DNA from: Acidobacteriota bacterium
Lineage (GTDB): Bacteria; Acidobacteriota; Blastocatellia; Pyrinomonadales; Pyrinomonadaceae
Reading direction: 5' to 3'
Assembly (NCBI GenBank): GCA_003222835.1
Contig: QHXE01000456.1
Span: 1-11,495 of the forward strand
DNA: 11,495 nucleotides
In this document: positions 1 through 5,858 of the stretch, piece by piece
Position numbering within the stretch: position 1 is the stretch's first letter
How the letters are laid out: every line of letters starts with the position of its first letter
Program-made: the position numbers and the translations under genes
The notes under the pieces: generated by a model
Databases searched by the model: none
What the model saw: the letters and a program-made list of their open reading frames with translations, nothing else
Told to the model about the DNA's origin: nothing

Positions 1-159
1 GAAGGCGCCGAGGATTCTCGGAGTCGCCGAAACAGAAATCATTGCTAGCCACAGTTTGCGCGGATTGGTTCGTCGAGGCATATGGTCGAGTGAAAGCTTG
101 AGAATATCAGCAATCGCCTGCGAGTCGAAGGTTGTCAGCAGCTCAGATGTAAGTCGCAT
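1..159 (-). CDS. N-terminal part of an unrecognised protein (runs off the window)
   Basis: Reading the minus strand from an ATG at 159-157 gives 53 uninterrupted codons to the window edge. The peptide begins MRLTSELLTTFDSQAIADIL and continues with a helical, amphipathic composition including KLWLAMISVS and ending PRILGAF. An in-frame TGA lies three codons upstream (168-166), so this ATG is the only ATG start in this frame. There is no clear Shine-Dalgarno, and the start codon sits on the outer edge of the inverted repeat at 165-323, so the true 5' end may have been replaced by the repeat. I do not recognise a family. The composition looks like real protein rather than a chance frame, but 53 codons is weak evidence. 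The rest of the gene lies to the left of the window. Confidence 0.4.
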   Translation of the reverse strand, partial: MRLTSELLTTFDSQAIADILKLSLDHMPRRTNPRKLWLAMISVSATPRILGAF

Positions 160-164
160 TCTGG

Positions 165-323
165 TTCACACCGTGGCTTTAGCCCGGTGACTAGCGTGCC
201 CCATCGAGGAATAACCATTTGAACAGTTTCGCGAACCGCCGGATTGACGCCATTGGGGAAACCGTTGAAACGGTTCCGAACTTCTCCCGAGTTTTTATCA
301 CCGGGCTAAAGCCACGGTGTGAA
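165..323. repeat. REPIN-like element: two REP hairpin units in inverted orientation
   Basis: Positions 165-190 and 298-323 are perfect 26-nt inverted copies of each other. A further 5-nt match (ATTCT) lies outside each arm after two mismatches. Each arm is itself a hairpin: CACCG pairs with CGGTG and GGCT with AGCC around a 2-nt loop, with one unpaired base in one side of the stem. The 107-nt centre holds AACCGT-TGAA-ACGGTT (260-275), a short hairpin, and a CCCCA/TGGGG pairing (199-203 with 254-258). Bulged palindromic units paired head to head are the architecture of REP doublets (REPINs), which are non-autonomous and mobilised by RAYT (TnpA-REP) transposases. No such gene is in the window. 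It lies between divergently oriented genes and just upstream of the smpB promoter. Confidence 0.7.
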
Positions 324-402
324 TGAGAATTACCACCGGCACTGGCAAATCCTGATTTGGGCCCGTTGCCTCGTGCTGGTCCAGTTCTTAAGGTTCGCCT
401 GC

Positions 403-431
403 TTGTTCGCCGTTCGCGGCCTTGTTATAGT
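403..431 (+). promoter_or_regulatory. Predicted sigma-70 promoter of smpB-pepA, with extended -10
   Basis: A -35-like TTGTTC (403-408) and a -10 TATAGT (426-431) are separated by exactly 17 bp. A TG dinucleotide at 423-424 makes an extended -10. Transcription would start near 438, about 20 nt before the chosen smpB ATG at 459. This also argues against an upstream in-frame start at 357, because that codon would lie upstream of the promoter. The prediction rests on consensus matching only. Confidence 0.55.
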
Positions 432-458
432 CACCCATTCGTTCGGGAAAACCTGGAG

Positions 459-926
459 ATGGCAGCGGCGACGGAAGAGAAAGTCTTGGCGACAAACCGC
501 GCGGCGTTTCACAACTATCACATTTCAGCGAAGTACGAAGCTGGCGCAGCCTTGATGGGGACCGAAGTCAAGAGCGTTCTGGAAGGCCGCATCCAGTTGA
601 AAGAATCGTATGTGGCCGTGCGTGAGGGTGAGGCTTGGCATTTCAACGCCCACATCTCGCCTTATTCGCACGGCAACCGGGCGAATCACGATCCGCTGCG
701 AACACGGAAGCTGTTGCTTCATAAGCGCGAGATTGAACGTTTGGATCAAGCAGCGGTTGCCCAAGGGATGACATTAGTCATCACGCGCGTGTACTTAAAG
801 GGTCAGAAAATCAAGTTTGAGGTGGGAGTGGCGAAAGGTAAGAAGCTTTACGACAAGCGAGAAACCGAACTACGCCGCATCGTCGATCGCGAAACACGCG
901 CGCAGTTGAAGCAAAGGAATCGATAA
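459..926 (+). CDS. smpB: SsrA-binding protein SmpB (tmRNA partner in trans-translation)
   Basis: The product is the 155-residue SmpB, which binds tmRNA and brings it to stalled ribosomes for tagging and release of incomplete proteins. Seen in the sequence: the N-terminal ATNRAAFHNY block (11-20), the core YEAGAALMGTEVKSVLEGR (26-44), DPLRTRKLLLHKRE (78-91), and GVAKGKKLYDKRE (123-135) leading into the basic tail that folds in the decoding centre. E. coli SmpB is 160 residues, so the length fits. The same frame opens at 357, but the 34 extra residues do not match SmpB and would start upstream of the promoter. GGAG touches the ATG directly and a GGGA lies 10 nt upstream, so the Shine-Dalgarno is weak. 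The gene ends in a tandem TAATAA, 15 nt before pepA, suggesting one transcript. The ssrA gene is not in the window. Confidence 0.95.
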   Translation: MAAATEEKVLATNRAAFHNYHISAKYEAGAALMGTEVKSVLEGRIQLKESYVAVREGEAWHFNAHISPYSHGNRANHDPLRTRKLLLHKREIERLDQAAVAQGMTLVITRVYLKGQKIKFEVGVAKGKKLYDKRETELRRIVDRETRAQLKQRNR

Positions 927-941
927 TAAGAGAGGTTAAGA

Positions 942-2441
942 ATGAACGTAACCGGAAGTTCTCAATCGTATAAACAGATCGACGCGCAGGCGCTAGCCAT
1001 AGCTGTCTTCAAGAATGACAAAGCTGACCACGGACTCCTGAAAGAGCTTGATGCCGCCACCGGTGGTTTAATTAACCGTGTCATTGAGACAGAGGAATTC
1101 AAAGCCAAGGAAGGCGAGACCGCCTACTTTCATATTGCGGACAGCGAATTGAAAGCTCAACGCCTGCTTTTAATCGGCTGTGGTGAGCGTGACGCCTACA
1201 AGACTCAACAAGTTTCACAAATGGCTGGAACGGCGGCGCGCTTTCTGAGAAGCAAAAATGCTAAGTCCATTGCGATTACTCCGCGTGCTGAAAGCGAAGT
1301 TGAGAAAGTCGCCCAGAGTGTGATCGCCGGAGCGATCATGGGACTCTTCGAACCCGACAAGTACCGCACGAAGGACAAAGAGGAGCGCGAACTTGAGCGT
1401 ATTGTAGTTGTGATCGAAGGCGCTGACGAAAAGGTTTTGAAGCGCGGAGCTGAGCGTGGCCGCATCATCGGCGAGTCGGTTAACTTCACGCGCGATCTAG
1501 CAAATGAGCCTGGCGTTTTCATGACGCCGACGATCCTGGCGGAACGCGCGCAGGAAGTCGCCAAGAAATTCGGCCTGAGCATCGACGTTCTGGATCAGAA
1601 ACGAATGGAAAAATTGGGCATGGGTTCGCTGCTGGGCGTCTCCCGCGGATCGGATGAACCTCCGAAGCTCATCGTCTTGAAATACCAGCCGCGCAGAATT
1701 GATAAGCGACACAAGGACGAGTTACTGGCGCTCGTCGGGAAGGGAATAACTTTTGACTCCGGCGGTATTTCGTTGAAGCCCGGAGAAAACATGGAGTTGA
1801 TGAAGTACGACATGACGGGCGCCGCGACAGTAATCGGCATCATGCGCGCGATTGCGCAATTGAAGCCGGTGATTTCTGTGCTAGGCATTGCTCCTTGTTC
1901 GGAGAATCTGCCTTCGGGCAAAGCAACCAAGCCTGGAGACGTCTTGAGAGCGATGACCGGCAAGACAATCGAAGTGATTAATACCGACGCGGAAGGCCGC
2001 CTCGTGCTTGCCGACGCCATCGCGTATGCGAAGAAGCTTGGGGCCACGCGCATCATCGACATGGCGACGCTAACGGGCGCCGTCTCCATCGCCCTCGGCG
2101 ACGTTAACACGGGAATCCTGGGCACCGATCAGTCTTTGATCGAGGGGGTAATAGAGGCGGGAAGGGAAGTTGGAGAAAGATTCTGGCAGTTGCCGCTCGA
2201 TAAAGAATATTCAAATCAAATCAAGAGTGACATTGCCGATATCAAGAACACCGGCGGAAAGAAAGCCGGCACAATCACCGCGGCAGCCTTCTTGAAGGAA
2301 TTCGTGGACGACACTCCGTGGGCTCACCTGGATATCGCGGGCACAGCCTGGGGCGATCCGGCGACACCCTTTCGCGCCAAAGGCCCCACCGGCATCGCGG
2401 TGCGCACGCTGATAGAATTTATCGAGCGCGCCAGTCGCTGA
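942..2441 (+). CDS. pepA: Leucyl (cytosol) aminopeptidase, peptidase family M17
   Basis: This 499-residue protein is a two-metal M17 aminopeptidase that removes N-terminal residues from peptides in the cytoplasm and is normally hexameric. The less conserved N-terminal domain covers about 1-165 and the catalytic domain about 170-495. The full active site is visible: VGKGITFDSGG (265-275) gives metal ligands K267 and D272, catalytic K279 follows, D290 lies in MKYDMTGAA, and the family signature NTDAEGRL (347-354) supplies D349, E351 and catalytic R353. By family knowledge these match E. coli PepA K270, D275, K282, D293, D352, E354 and R356. The length agrees with the family (about 500). An AGAGG Shine-Dalgarno (931-935) stands 6 nt before the ATG. 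It follows smpB by 15 nt, so the two are probably co-transcribed. Some family members also bind DNA; nothing here tests that. Confidence 0.95.
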   Translation: MNVTGSSQSYKQIDAQALAIAVFKNDKADHGLLKELDAATGGLINRVIETEEFKAKEGETAYFHIADSELKAQRLLLIGCGERDAYKTQQVSQMAGTAARFLRSKNAKSIAITPRAESEVEKVAQSVIAGAIMGLFEPDKYRTKDKEERELERIVVVIEGADEKVLKRGAERGRIIGESVNFTRDLANEPGVFMTPTILAERAQEVAKKFGLSIDVLDQKRMEKLGMGSLLGVSRGSDEPPKLIVLKYQPRRIDKRHKDELLALVGKGITFDSGGISLKPGENMELMKYDMTGAATVIGIMRAIAQLKPVISVLGIAPCSENLPSGKATKPGDVLRAMTGKTIEVINTDAEGRLVLADAIAYAKKLGATRIIDMATLTGAVSIALGDVNTGILGTDQSLIEGVIEAGREVGERFWQLPLDKEYSNQIKSDIADIKNTGGKKAGTITAAAFLKEFVDDTPWAHLDIAGTAWGDPATPFRAKGPTGIAVRTLIEFIERASR

Positions 2442-2479
2442 AACACGACTTAAAACGCTCGCACACGCCACCGGCGAAA

Positions 2480-2488
2480 TGCTAAAAT
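2480..2488 (+). promoter_or_regulatory. Possible extended -10 promoter of the J-domain gene
   Basis: TGC followed by TAAAAT (2483-2488, five of six matches to TATAAT) gives an extended -10 in the 100-nt gap between pepA and the J-domain gene. No good -35 is present 17 bp upstream. The implied leader is about 45-50 nt. This is a weak call from motif matching alone. Confidence 0.35.
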
Positions 2489-2541
2489 TCGACCGTTGGT
2501 GGTGAAGGCTGTCGCCAGACGATGGCCTAAGTTCCCCTGCA

Positions 2542-3375
2542 ATGACCGATTATTACCACGTTCTAGGCGTAAAGCGGACAGCAACTGCCGCTGAGATCAA
2601 GTCCGCGTATCGCAACCTGGCGAGAAAACGGCATCCCGATGTGAATCGAGGATCGGAGAAAGCCGCGCGCGAGTTTGCGGTGTTGTCGTTGGCTTATCAC
2701 ACGCTGATAGATCCGCAGGAGCGCGCGTTTTACGATCAGCAACTCGACAAAGGTGTTCGGGGAGAGTCAATTCTGAGTTCCGATAACCCGCACGCGCAGC
2801 GAGCGCGGGACATGCAGGCGCGTTGGGATCGGGTAGTTAATCAGATTCTAGAGAGCGATCGCCGCGAAATTCTGGAAAGACAGCGGGCCGTGTTTACCAC
2901 GGTCTCGCTCTTCTTGTCGACGTTCTTTGTTGCTATGATCAAGCCTCCCTTGTGGCAGTCGTTTGGCCTCGCCGGCCGAGCGGTCCTGGTGGCGCTCTTT
3001 ATGACTGGTGTTTGGCACCTGGGAAGCCGGCTGCGTGAATACTTCAGGCATTACACCTACAAACCCGACGAGCTGCATTATTCGATCACGCAGGAAGAGA
3101 ACCCATCGCCCAAACCTTTTACTCGTTTCTCGGCATATGCCTTCTTAATTGGCGGTTACGTGGTCAGTTTAGGCATAGGCCTTTTCATTGGCTATCATTC
3201 GCAGGATTTCTTTTCCGATTTGACGTTGCTGTTTAGGCATCACGTGCCGGCTGCCGGCAGCGGTGTGTTTTCGCCGACGGCGATCGTGATCTCTGATCTT
3301 CTTTTCTATCCACCGATCGCTGTTTTGGTGATTGATACCATGCACGCGATCGCTTCACGCATTGATACCGGCTGA
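2542..3375 (+). CDS. J-domain (DnaJ-like) membrane protein, predicted four membrane helices
   Basis: This 277-residue protein begins with a complete J domain (about 3-68): YYHVLGV at the start, the HPD tripeptide at 31-33 needed to stimulate Hsp70 ATPase, and the closing [10 protein letters not shown]. It lacks the Gly/Phe region and zinc-finger domain of true DnaJ, so it is a class III J protein. A charged linker (about 70-115, probably helical) leads to hydrophobic stretches at about 116-133, 143-161, 197-217 and 246-266. A likely arrangement is four membrane helices with the J domain in the cytoplasm, recruiting DnaK to the membrane, but the client is unknown. There is no strong Shine-Dalgarno before the ATG. 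It is preceded by its own candidate promoter and is probably transcribed separately from pepA. I do not recognise the membrane domain. Confidence 0.85.
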   Translation: MTDYYHVLGVKRTATAAEIKSAYRNLARKRHPDVNRGSEKAAREFAVLSLAYHTLIDPQERAFYDQQLDKGVRGESILSSDNPHAQRARDMQARWDRVVNQILESDRREILERQRAVFTTVSLFLSTFFVAMIKPPLWQSFGLAGRAVLVALFMTGVWHLGSRLREYFRHYTYKPDELHYSITQEENPSPKPFTRFSAYAFLIGGYVVSLGIGLFIGYHSQDFFSDLTLLFRHHVPAAGSGVFSPTAIVISDLLFYPPIAVLVIDTMHAIASRIDTG

Positions 3376-3470
3376 TTCAAGTTCAGAGTACATCAAGCTT
3401 CAGCCTGTAATCGTTTCCAACTTGAATTCGCGAATGACAAATGGAAAATTCGTCCTGCTGGGCTCTCACC

Positions 3471-3502
3471 CTAGCCTTCTCCCAATGGAGAGGGAGTGCT
3501 AG
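3471..3502. repeat. Dispersed CTCTCCC-type hairpin element
   Basis: CCTTCTCC (3475-3482) pairs with GGAGAGGG (3487-3494) across a CAAT loop, with one G-T wobble, and CTAG flanks both sides (3471-3474 and 3499-3502). Together with the preceding CTCACCC it resembles a very common intergenic element in many bacterial genomes that is often mistranslated as PSPLPLGEG-like peptides. The family link is from memory. It has no T-run, so it is a poor terminator for the J-domain gene. Its distal CTAG forms the stop codon of the minus-strand ORF at 3499-3813. Confidence 0.5.
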
Positions 3503-3813
3503 TCCCCCTTTCGTCTTCGCTCTTCGCAGAACTGCTGCACCGGAGTGAAGAGGTTATGGCAGTTGTTGTCTTTTTCAAGATCGAAGCGAGCACACTGCGA
3601 CCGACGCCACTGCGCGCTCTTGATGAACTCAGTCTGCCTGGGAACGTCATCGCAGAAGCTGCGCGTGGGACGGCTGCTTTCGAGACATCCGCGCATGAAG
3701 ATCCCGTTTGAAATTGTGCCGGTGAAGCCGGGTTCCTTTTTGTAACGGGAAATCGATTCGTCGACGCAACCTTGATTGTCGGTCTTGCGGCCAACGTCTC
3801 GACCATCGGTCAT
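3499..3813 (-). CDS. Small six-cysteine protein, probably a 5'-truncated remnant
   Basis: From an ATG at 3813-3811 the minus strand encodes 104 residues with cysteines at 16, 43, 54, 74, 85 and 96. The stretch IFMRGCLESSRPTRSFCDDV, followed by tryptophan and paired-cysteine segments and ending TPVQQFCEE, is much more protein-like than the other frames. The spacing reminds me of small exported or lipoprotein-type proteins of about 100-130 residues, but I cannot name a family. Six cysteines suggest three disulfides and export, yet there is no signal peptide in this or neighbouring frames. The reading frame stays open upstream to 3948 but there becomes antisense to the HEAT ORF. The likeliest reading is a gene that lost its 5' end at a junction near 3815-3825. 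The stop codon TAG lies in the hairpin repeat at 3471-3502. Confidence 0.45.
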   Translation of the reverse strand: MTDGRDVGRKTDNQGCVDESISRYKKEPGFTGTISNGIFMRGCLESSRPTRSFCDDVPRQTEFIKSAQWRRSQCARFDLEKDNNCHNLFTPVQQFCEERRRKGD

Positions 3814-4173
3814 GACTTCTTTCTTGGTCAAATTAGCGACGAGGCAGCGGTGAATGCCTTGTCGCAGGTGCTCAACGGAAGTGCGCCGACGAAGGGGAAG
3901 AGGAAAAAAGCGAGCGAGAATGAATTCGTGATGCGGGCAGCCGTCCATTCGCTGGGGCAGATTCGCAGCCGGTCAAGCGTCACAGTTTTGATTGCCGCGC
4001 TGGAAAACGAAACGAATCCCAGCGACGTTCGCCGCGAAGCCGCAACTGCTCTCGGCCTAATCGGTGACGCGTCTGCCGCTTCCGCGCTTCGCGCCGCCTT
4101 GGCTTCTGCTGATCCTTACTTGTCCGAAGCAGCGCGCGAAGCTTTGCGTCGATTGCGGATCGCCAGGAACTAG
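3772..4173 (+). CDS. HEAT-repeat protein, C-terminal part, probably 5'-truncated
   Basis: The 133-residue frame contains three HEAT/PBS-lyase-like helix motifs: LGQISDEAAVNALSQVL (18-34), LGQIRSRSSVTVLIAAL (61-77) and LGLIGDASAASALRAAL (94-110). It ends in a final helix, SEAAREALRRL. A lysine-rich insert (about 41-50) separates the first two. Such repeats form protein-binding solenoids. The only frame start available is TTG at 3772, without a Shine-Dalgarno, and the first repeat lacks its leading helix. Residues before about 17 are the exact antisense of the six-cysteine ORF. The repeats are real, but the N-terminus is probably missing and the annotated start is nominal. An in-frame TGA at 3709-3711 closes the frame upstream. 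It may be a pseudogene or a short protein with an unusual start. Confidence 0.55.
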   Translation: MIVGLAANVSTIGHDFFLGQISDEAAVNALSQVLNGSAPTKGKRKKASENEFVMRAAVHSLGQIRSRSSVTVLIAALENETNPSDVRREAATALGLIGDASAASALRAALASADPYLSEAAREALRRLRIARN

Positions 4174-4183
4174 AAACGAAGAA

Positions 4184-4211
4184 GGGCGCTGGAGTTTATC
4201 CTCCAACGCCC
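4184..4211. terminator. Hairpin terminator between convergent genes
   Basis: GGGCGCTGGAG (4184-4194) and CTCCAACGCCC (4201-4211) form an 11-bp stem with one mismatch and a 6-nt loop, in the 71-nt gap between the HEAT ORF (plus) and the Clp-like ATPase (minus). Read on the minus strand, the stem is followed by the T-rich TTCTTCGTTTC, so it is best as an intrinsic terminator for the ATPase gene. On the plus strand no T-run follows. Confidence 0.6.
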
Positions 4212-4244
4212 ATCCAGAAAATTTCGAGTTCAGCCTCGACCAAA

Positions 4245-5471
4245 TCAGCTCTCGGTCTTTTCTCCCCGGCCTTGTCCCTTCTTGGCGACCTTCGCTTCTT
4301 TGGCTTGGGGTATCGGCAATGCGACGCTATCCGATCGCGCGTCCAAGGGCTGTTCATCGGGAGGGGCGGCAGCGATCTCATGGATCAAAGCGCCGCCGGA
4401 TTTCTTCGAGAAGATCAGTCTGTTATCGTTGCCGCGCAAATCGACCTGCACCAAATCTCCTAAACCGATCTGACCCGTCGCGACTAAATTCGAAAGCGGA
4501 TAAACCAGGAAGCGTTCAATCGCACGCTTCAAGTGCCGGGCGCCATATTTGTAATCGATGCCTTCCTGAAGAAGCATGTCTTTCGCGGCATCAGAACACT
4601 GGAATACGAACTTAGTGCCTGCCGACATCATGATGCGGTCTTGCACTGATTGTAACTCGAGGTCGAGAATTGCCCGCAGATGATGTTCTTTCAAAGAGCG
4701 GAACACCACAACCTTATCGATTCGGTTCATAAACTCGGGCGAGAACTTCCGCCGCGCTGCTTCGACGGCCGTGCGATAGATTTTCTGATCTACCTCAGTA
4801 TCGGGATGCTTCACTCCCTTGCCGGGAGCGAAACCGATACCGCCGGAGATCAGCTCGGACATCTCGCGGGCGCCGAGGTTCGAAGTCATCACTACCATGC
4901 ACTTCGAAAAGTCTACACGCCGATTGTCGCCGAGCGTCAGAGTCGCTTTGTCCAGAATCCCAAGCAGGAGCTGCCATAGTGCGTCAGAGGCCTTTTCGAT
5001 CTCGTCAAACAGCACCAGGGTCAGCTTCAGATCGTCATTATGCATGCGATCGAGGTTTTCCTGGGTTAGCATCGGAGATGTCTCGCGGTGACCCAGATAT
5101 CCCGGAGGCGAGCCAATGAGCTTGGCAATCTCGTGCGAGTGCTGGAATTCTGCGCAGTCAATCTTCACCACGGCGTTCACGTCAGCAAACAGCACTTCGG
5201 CTGCAGCTTCAATTACGCGCGTCTTGCCGGAACCGGTCGGACCAAGAAACAACATCGTCCCGATTGGCCGATTCGGTGGATTCATGCCGGCTAGAAAAAT
5301 CTGGTAGAGGCCGCTCATGCGCCGGACGGCACGCTCCTGACCAACAATGCGCGCCTCCAAGCGTTCTTCGAAATCCTGGGCACGCGGGCTCTTTTGCTCC
5401 GGGTCAAGAAAGACTGTCTCATCAATCTGAACTTCTGGGGCTTCCATGCCTTTTCTCAGTTCCGCTATCAC
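4245..5471 (-). CDS. Single-ring Clp/Hsp100-type AAA+ ATPase (ClpA/ClpB D2-like)
   Basis: This 408-residue protein matches only the second ATPase ring (D2) of ClpA/ClpB/ClpC. In order: VGQE (43-46), Walker A GPTGSGKT (77-84), pore loop GYLG (124-127), Walker B LVLFDEIEK (152-160), sensor 1 TSN (196-198), arginine finger R250 in EFMNRID, and sensor 2 GAR (310-312) in the small C-terminal domain. It has no Clp N-domain, first ring, middle domain or zinc finger, so it is ClpX-sized without being ClpX. IGF (212-214) sits between sensor 1 and the arginine finger, where ClpP-docking tripeptides occur in ClpA and ClpX. Residues after about 360 are a low-complexity Ala/Pro/Lys tail. Start GTG at 5471 is favoured by AAGGA (5484-5480) 8 nt upstream; ATG at 5447 is an alternative. 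It likely unfolds proteins in the cytoplasm; a protease partner is unproven. Confidence 0.88.
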   Translation of the reverse strand: MIAELRKGMEAPEVQIDETVFLDPEQKSPRAQDFEERLEARIVGQERAVRRMSGLYQIFLAGMNPPNRPIGTMLFLGPTGSGKTRVIEAAAEVLFADVNAVVKIDCAEFQHSHEIAKLIGSPPGYLGHRETSPMLTQENLDRMHNDDLKLTLVLFDEIEKASDALWQLLLGILDKATLTLGDNRRVDFSKCMVVMTSNLGAREMSELISGGIGFAPGKGVKHPDTEVDQKIYRTAVEAARRKFSPEFMNRIDKVVVFRSLKEHHLRAILDLELQSVQDRIMMSAGTKFVFQCSDAAKDMLLQEGIDYKYGARHLKRAIERFLVYPLSNLVATGQIGLGDLVQVDLRGNDNRLIFSKKSGGALIHEIAAAPPDEQPLDARSDSVALPIPQAKEAKVAKKGQGRGEKTES

Positions 5472-5479
5472 TTTCTTAT

Positions 5480-5510
5480 TCCTTGCAGCAACGAGTCATT
5501 TCGCTGCTGC
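5480..5510 (-). promoter_or_regulatory. Leader hairpin abutting the Shine-Dalgarno of the Clp-like gene
   Basis: In the minus-strand transcript GCAGCAGCGA (5510-5501) pairs over 10 bp, with one G-U, with TCGTTGCTGC (5494-5485) around a 6-nt AATGAC loop. The next base begins the AAGGA ribosome-binding site (5484-5480), 8 nt before the GTG start. A stem placed directly against the Shine-Dalgarno can affect ribosome loading or mRNA stability. That role is an inference. Confidence 0.45.
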
Positions 5511-5634
5511 CTGGATCCTCCGAGGGGAGCACATGCAAAGAGCGAGCCGTGGCGAACATTCGATGCGCGGAGAATCATCCGAGTTTCTTTCTCAAACGGC
5601 CGAACCCGGCCGCGATCGCGATCGACTCATACGC

Positions 5635-5663
5635 TATATATACGACTCTGAAAGAATTGTCAC
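5635..5663 (-). promoter_or_regulatory. Candidate promoter of the Clp-like ATPase gene
   Basis: On the minus strand GTGACA (5663-5658, five of six matches to TTGACA) and TATATA (5640-5635) are 17 bp apart. The start would be near 5628, giving a leader of about 157 nt that contains the hairpin at 5485-5510 and a CGGCCG-AACC-CGGCCG hairpin (5597-5612). The rest of the 387-nt gap between this gene and the inositol-phosphate synthase shows no coding sequence I can support. No CIRCE heat-shock operator is visible. Confidence 0.4.
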
Positions 5664-5677
5664 CCAAAATATTTGGG
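5663..5677. promoter_or_regulatory. Palindrome CCCAAA-ATA-TTTGGG at the -35 of the Clp-like promoter
   Basis: Two perfect 6-bp arms flank a 3-bp centre, and the last base overlaps the predicted -35 (5658-5663). Position and symmetry suit a repressor or activator site for a dimeric regulator. No regulator gene is nearby and the motif is not one I recognise. Confidence 0.3.
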
Positions 5678-5726
5678 GCCGACCAAACGCGGTTAGCGGT
5701 ACGATGTCATGTCGAATCTACATACG

Positions 5727-5762
5727 TGACATTTCGTGGCACAAAACGACTGACATTTCGTG
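5727..5762. repeat. Two direct copies of TGACATTTCGTG, 24 bp apart
   Basis: The 12-mer TGACATTTCGTG occurs perfectly at 5727-5738 and 5751-5762. It lies about 100-135 bp upstream of the predicted start of the Clp-like gene and downstream of the inositol-phosphate synthase stop codon. It could be a tandem binding site for a regulator of the Clp-like gene, or a small chance duplication. Confidence 0.45.
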
Positions 5763-5858
5763 TTCTTATCGAAAGACTTAGTTACTGAGAATGTGTGTGA
5801 TTGCACCGAAAGGGATTCGGGCTGGCTTGAAACGTCGAGTGTCGAAAACGGCGTTGCC

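Noticed and set aside
357..458. In-frame N-terminal extension of smpB by 34 residues
   Set aside because: The extra residues do not resemble SmpB, the 155-residue form has the family length, and the predicted promoter lies inside the extension.
1595..2125. Long minus-strand frame inside pepA
   Set aside because: It is antisense to the conserved catalytic domain of pepA and has a Ser/Pro-rich composition typical of shadow frames.
3375..3427. Inverted repeat ATTCAAGTT/AACTTGAAT after the J-domain gene
   Set aside because: The 9-bp AT-rich arms are 35 nt apart with no T-run, which is too weak to call a terminator.
3545..3745. Plus-strand frame ending MKIPFEIVPVKPGSFL that could join the HEAT frame by a slip at the T-run near 3737-3741
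   Set aside because: The junction looks tempting, but the region is better explained by the six-cysteine ORF on the other strand, and the upstream residues show no HEAT pattern.
5446..5781. Plus-strand 111-codon frame starting with a signal-peptide-like segment
   Set aside because: It begins antisense inside the Clp-like gene, has no clear ribosome-binding site, and after the hydrophobic start shows no recognisable or compositionally convincing protein. It also covers the predicted promoter region.
5806..5820. Small hairpin CCGAA/TTCGG downstream of ino1
   Set aside because: Five base pairs and no T-run on the minus strand; not supportable as a terminator.
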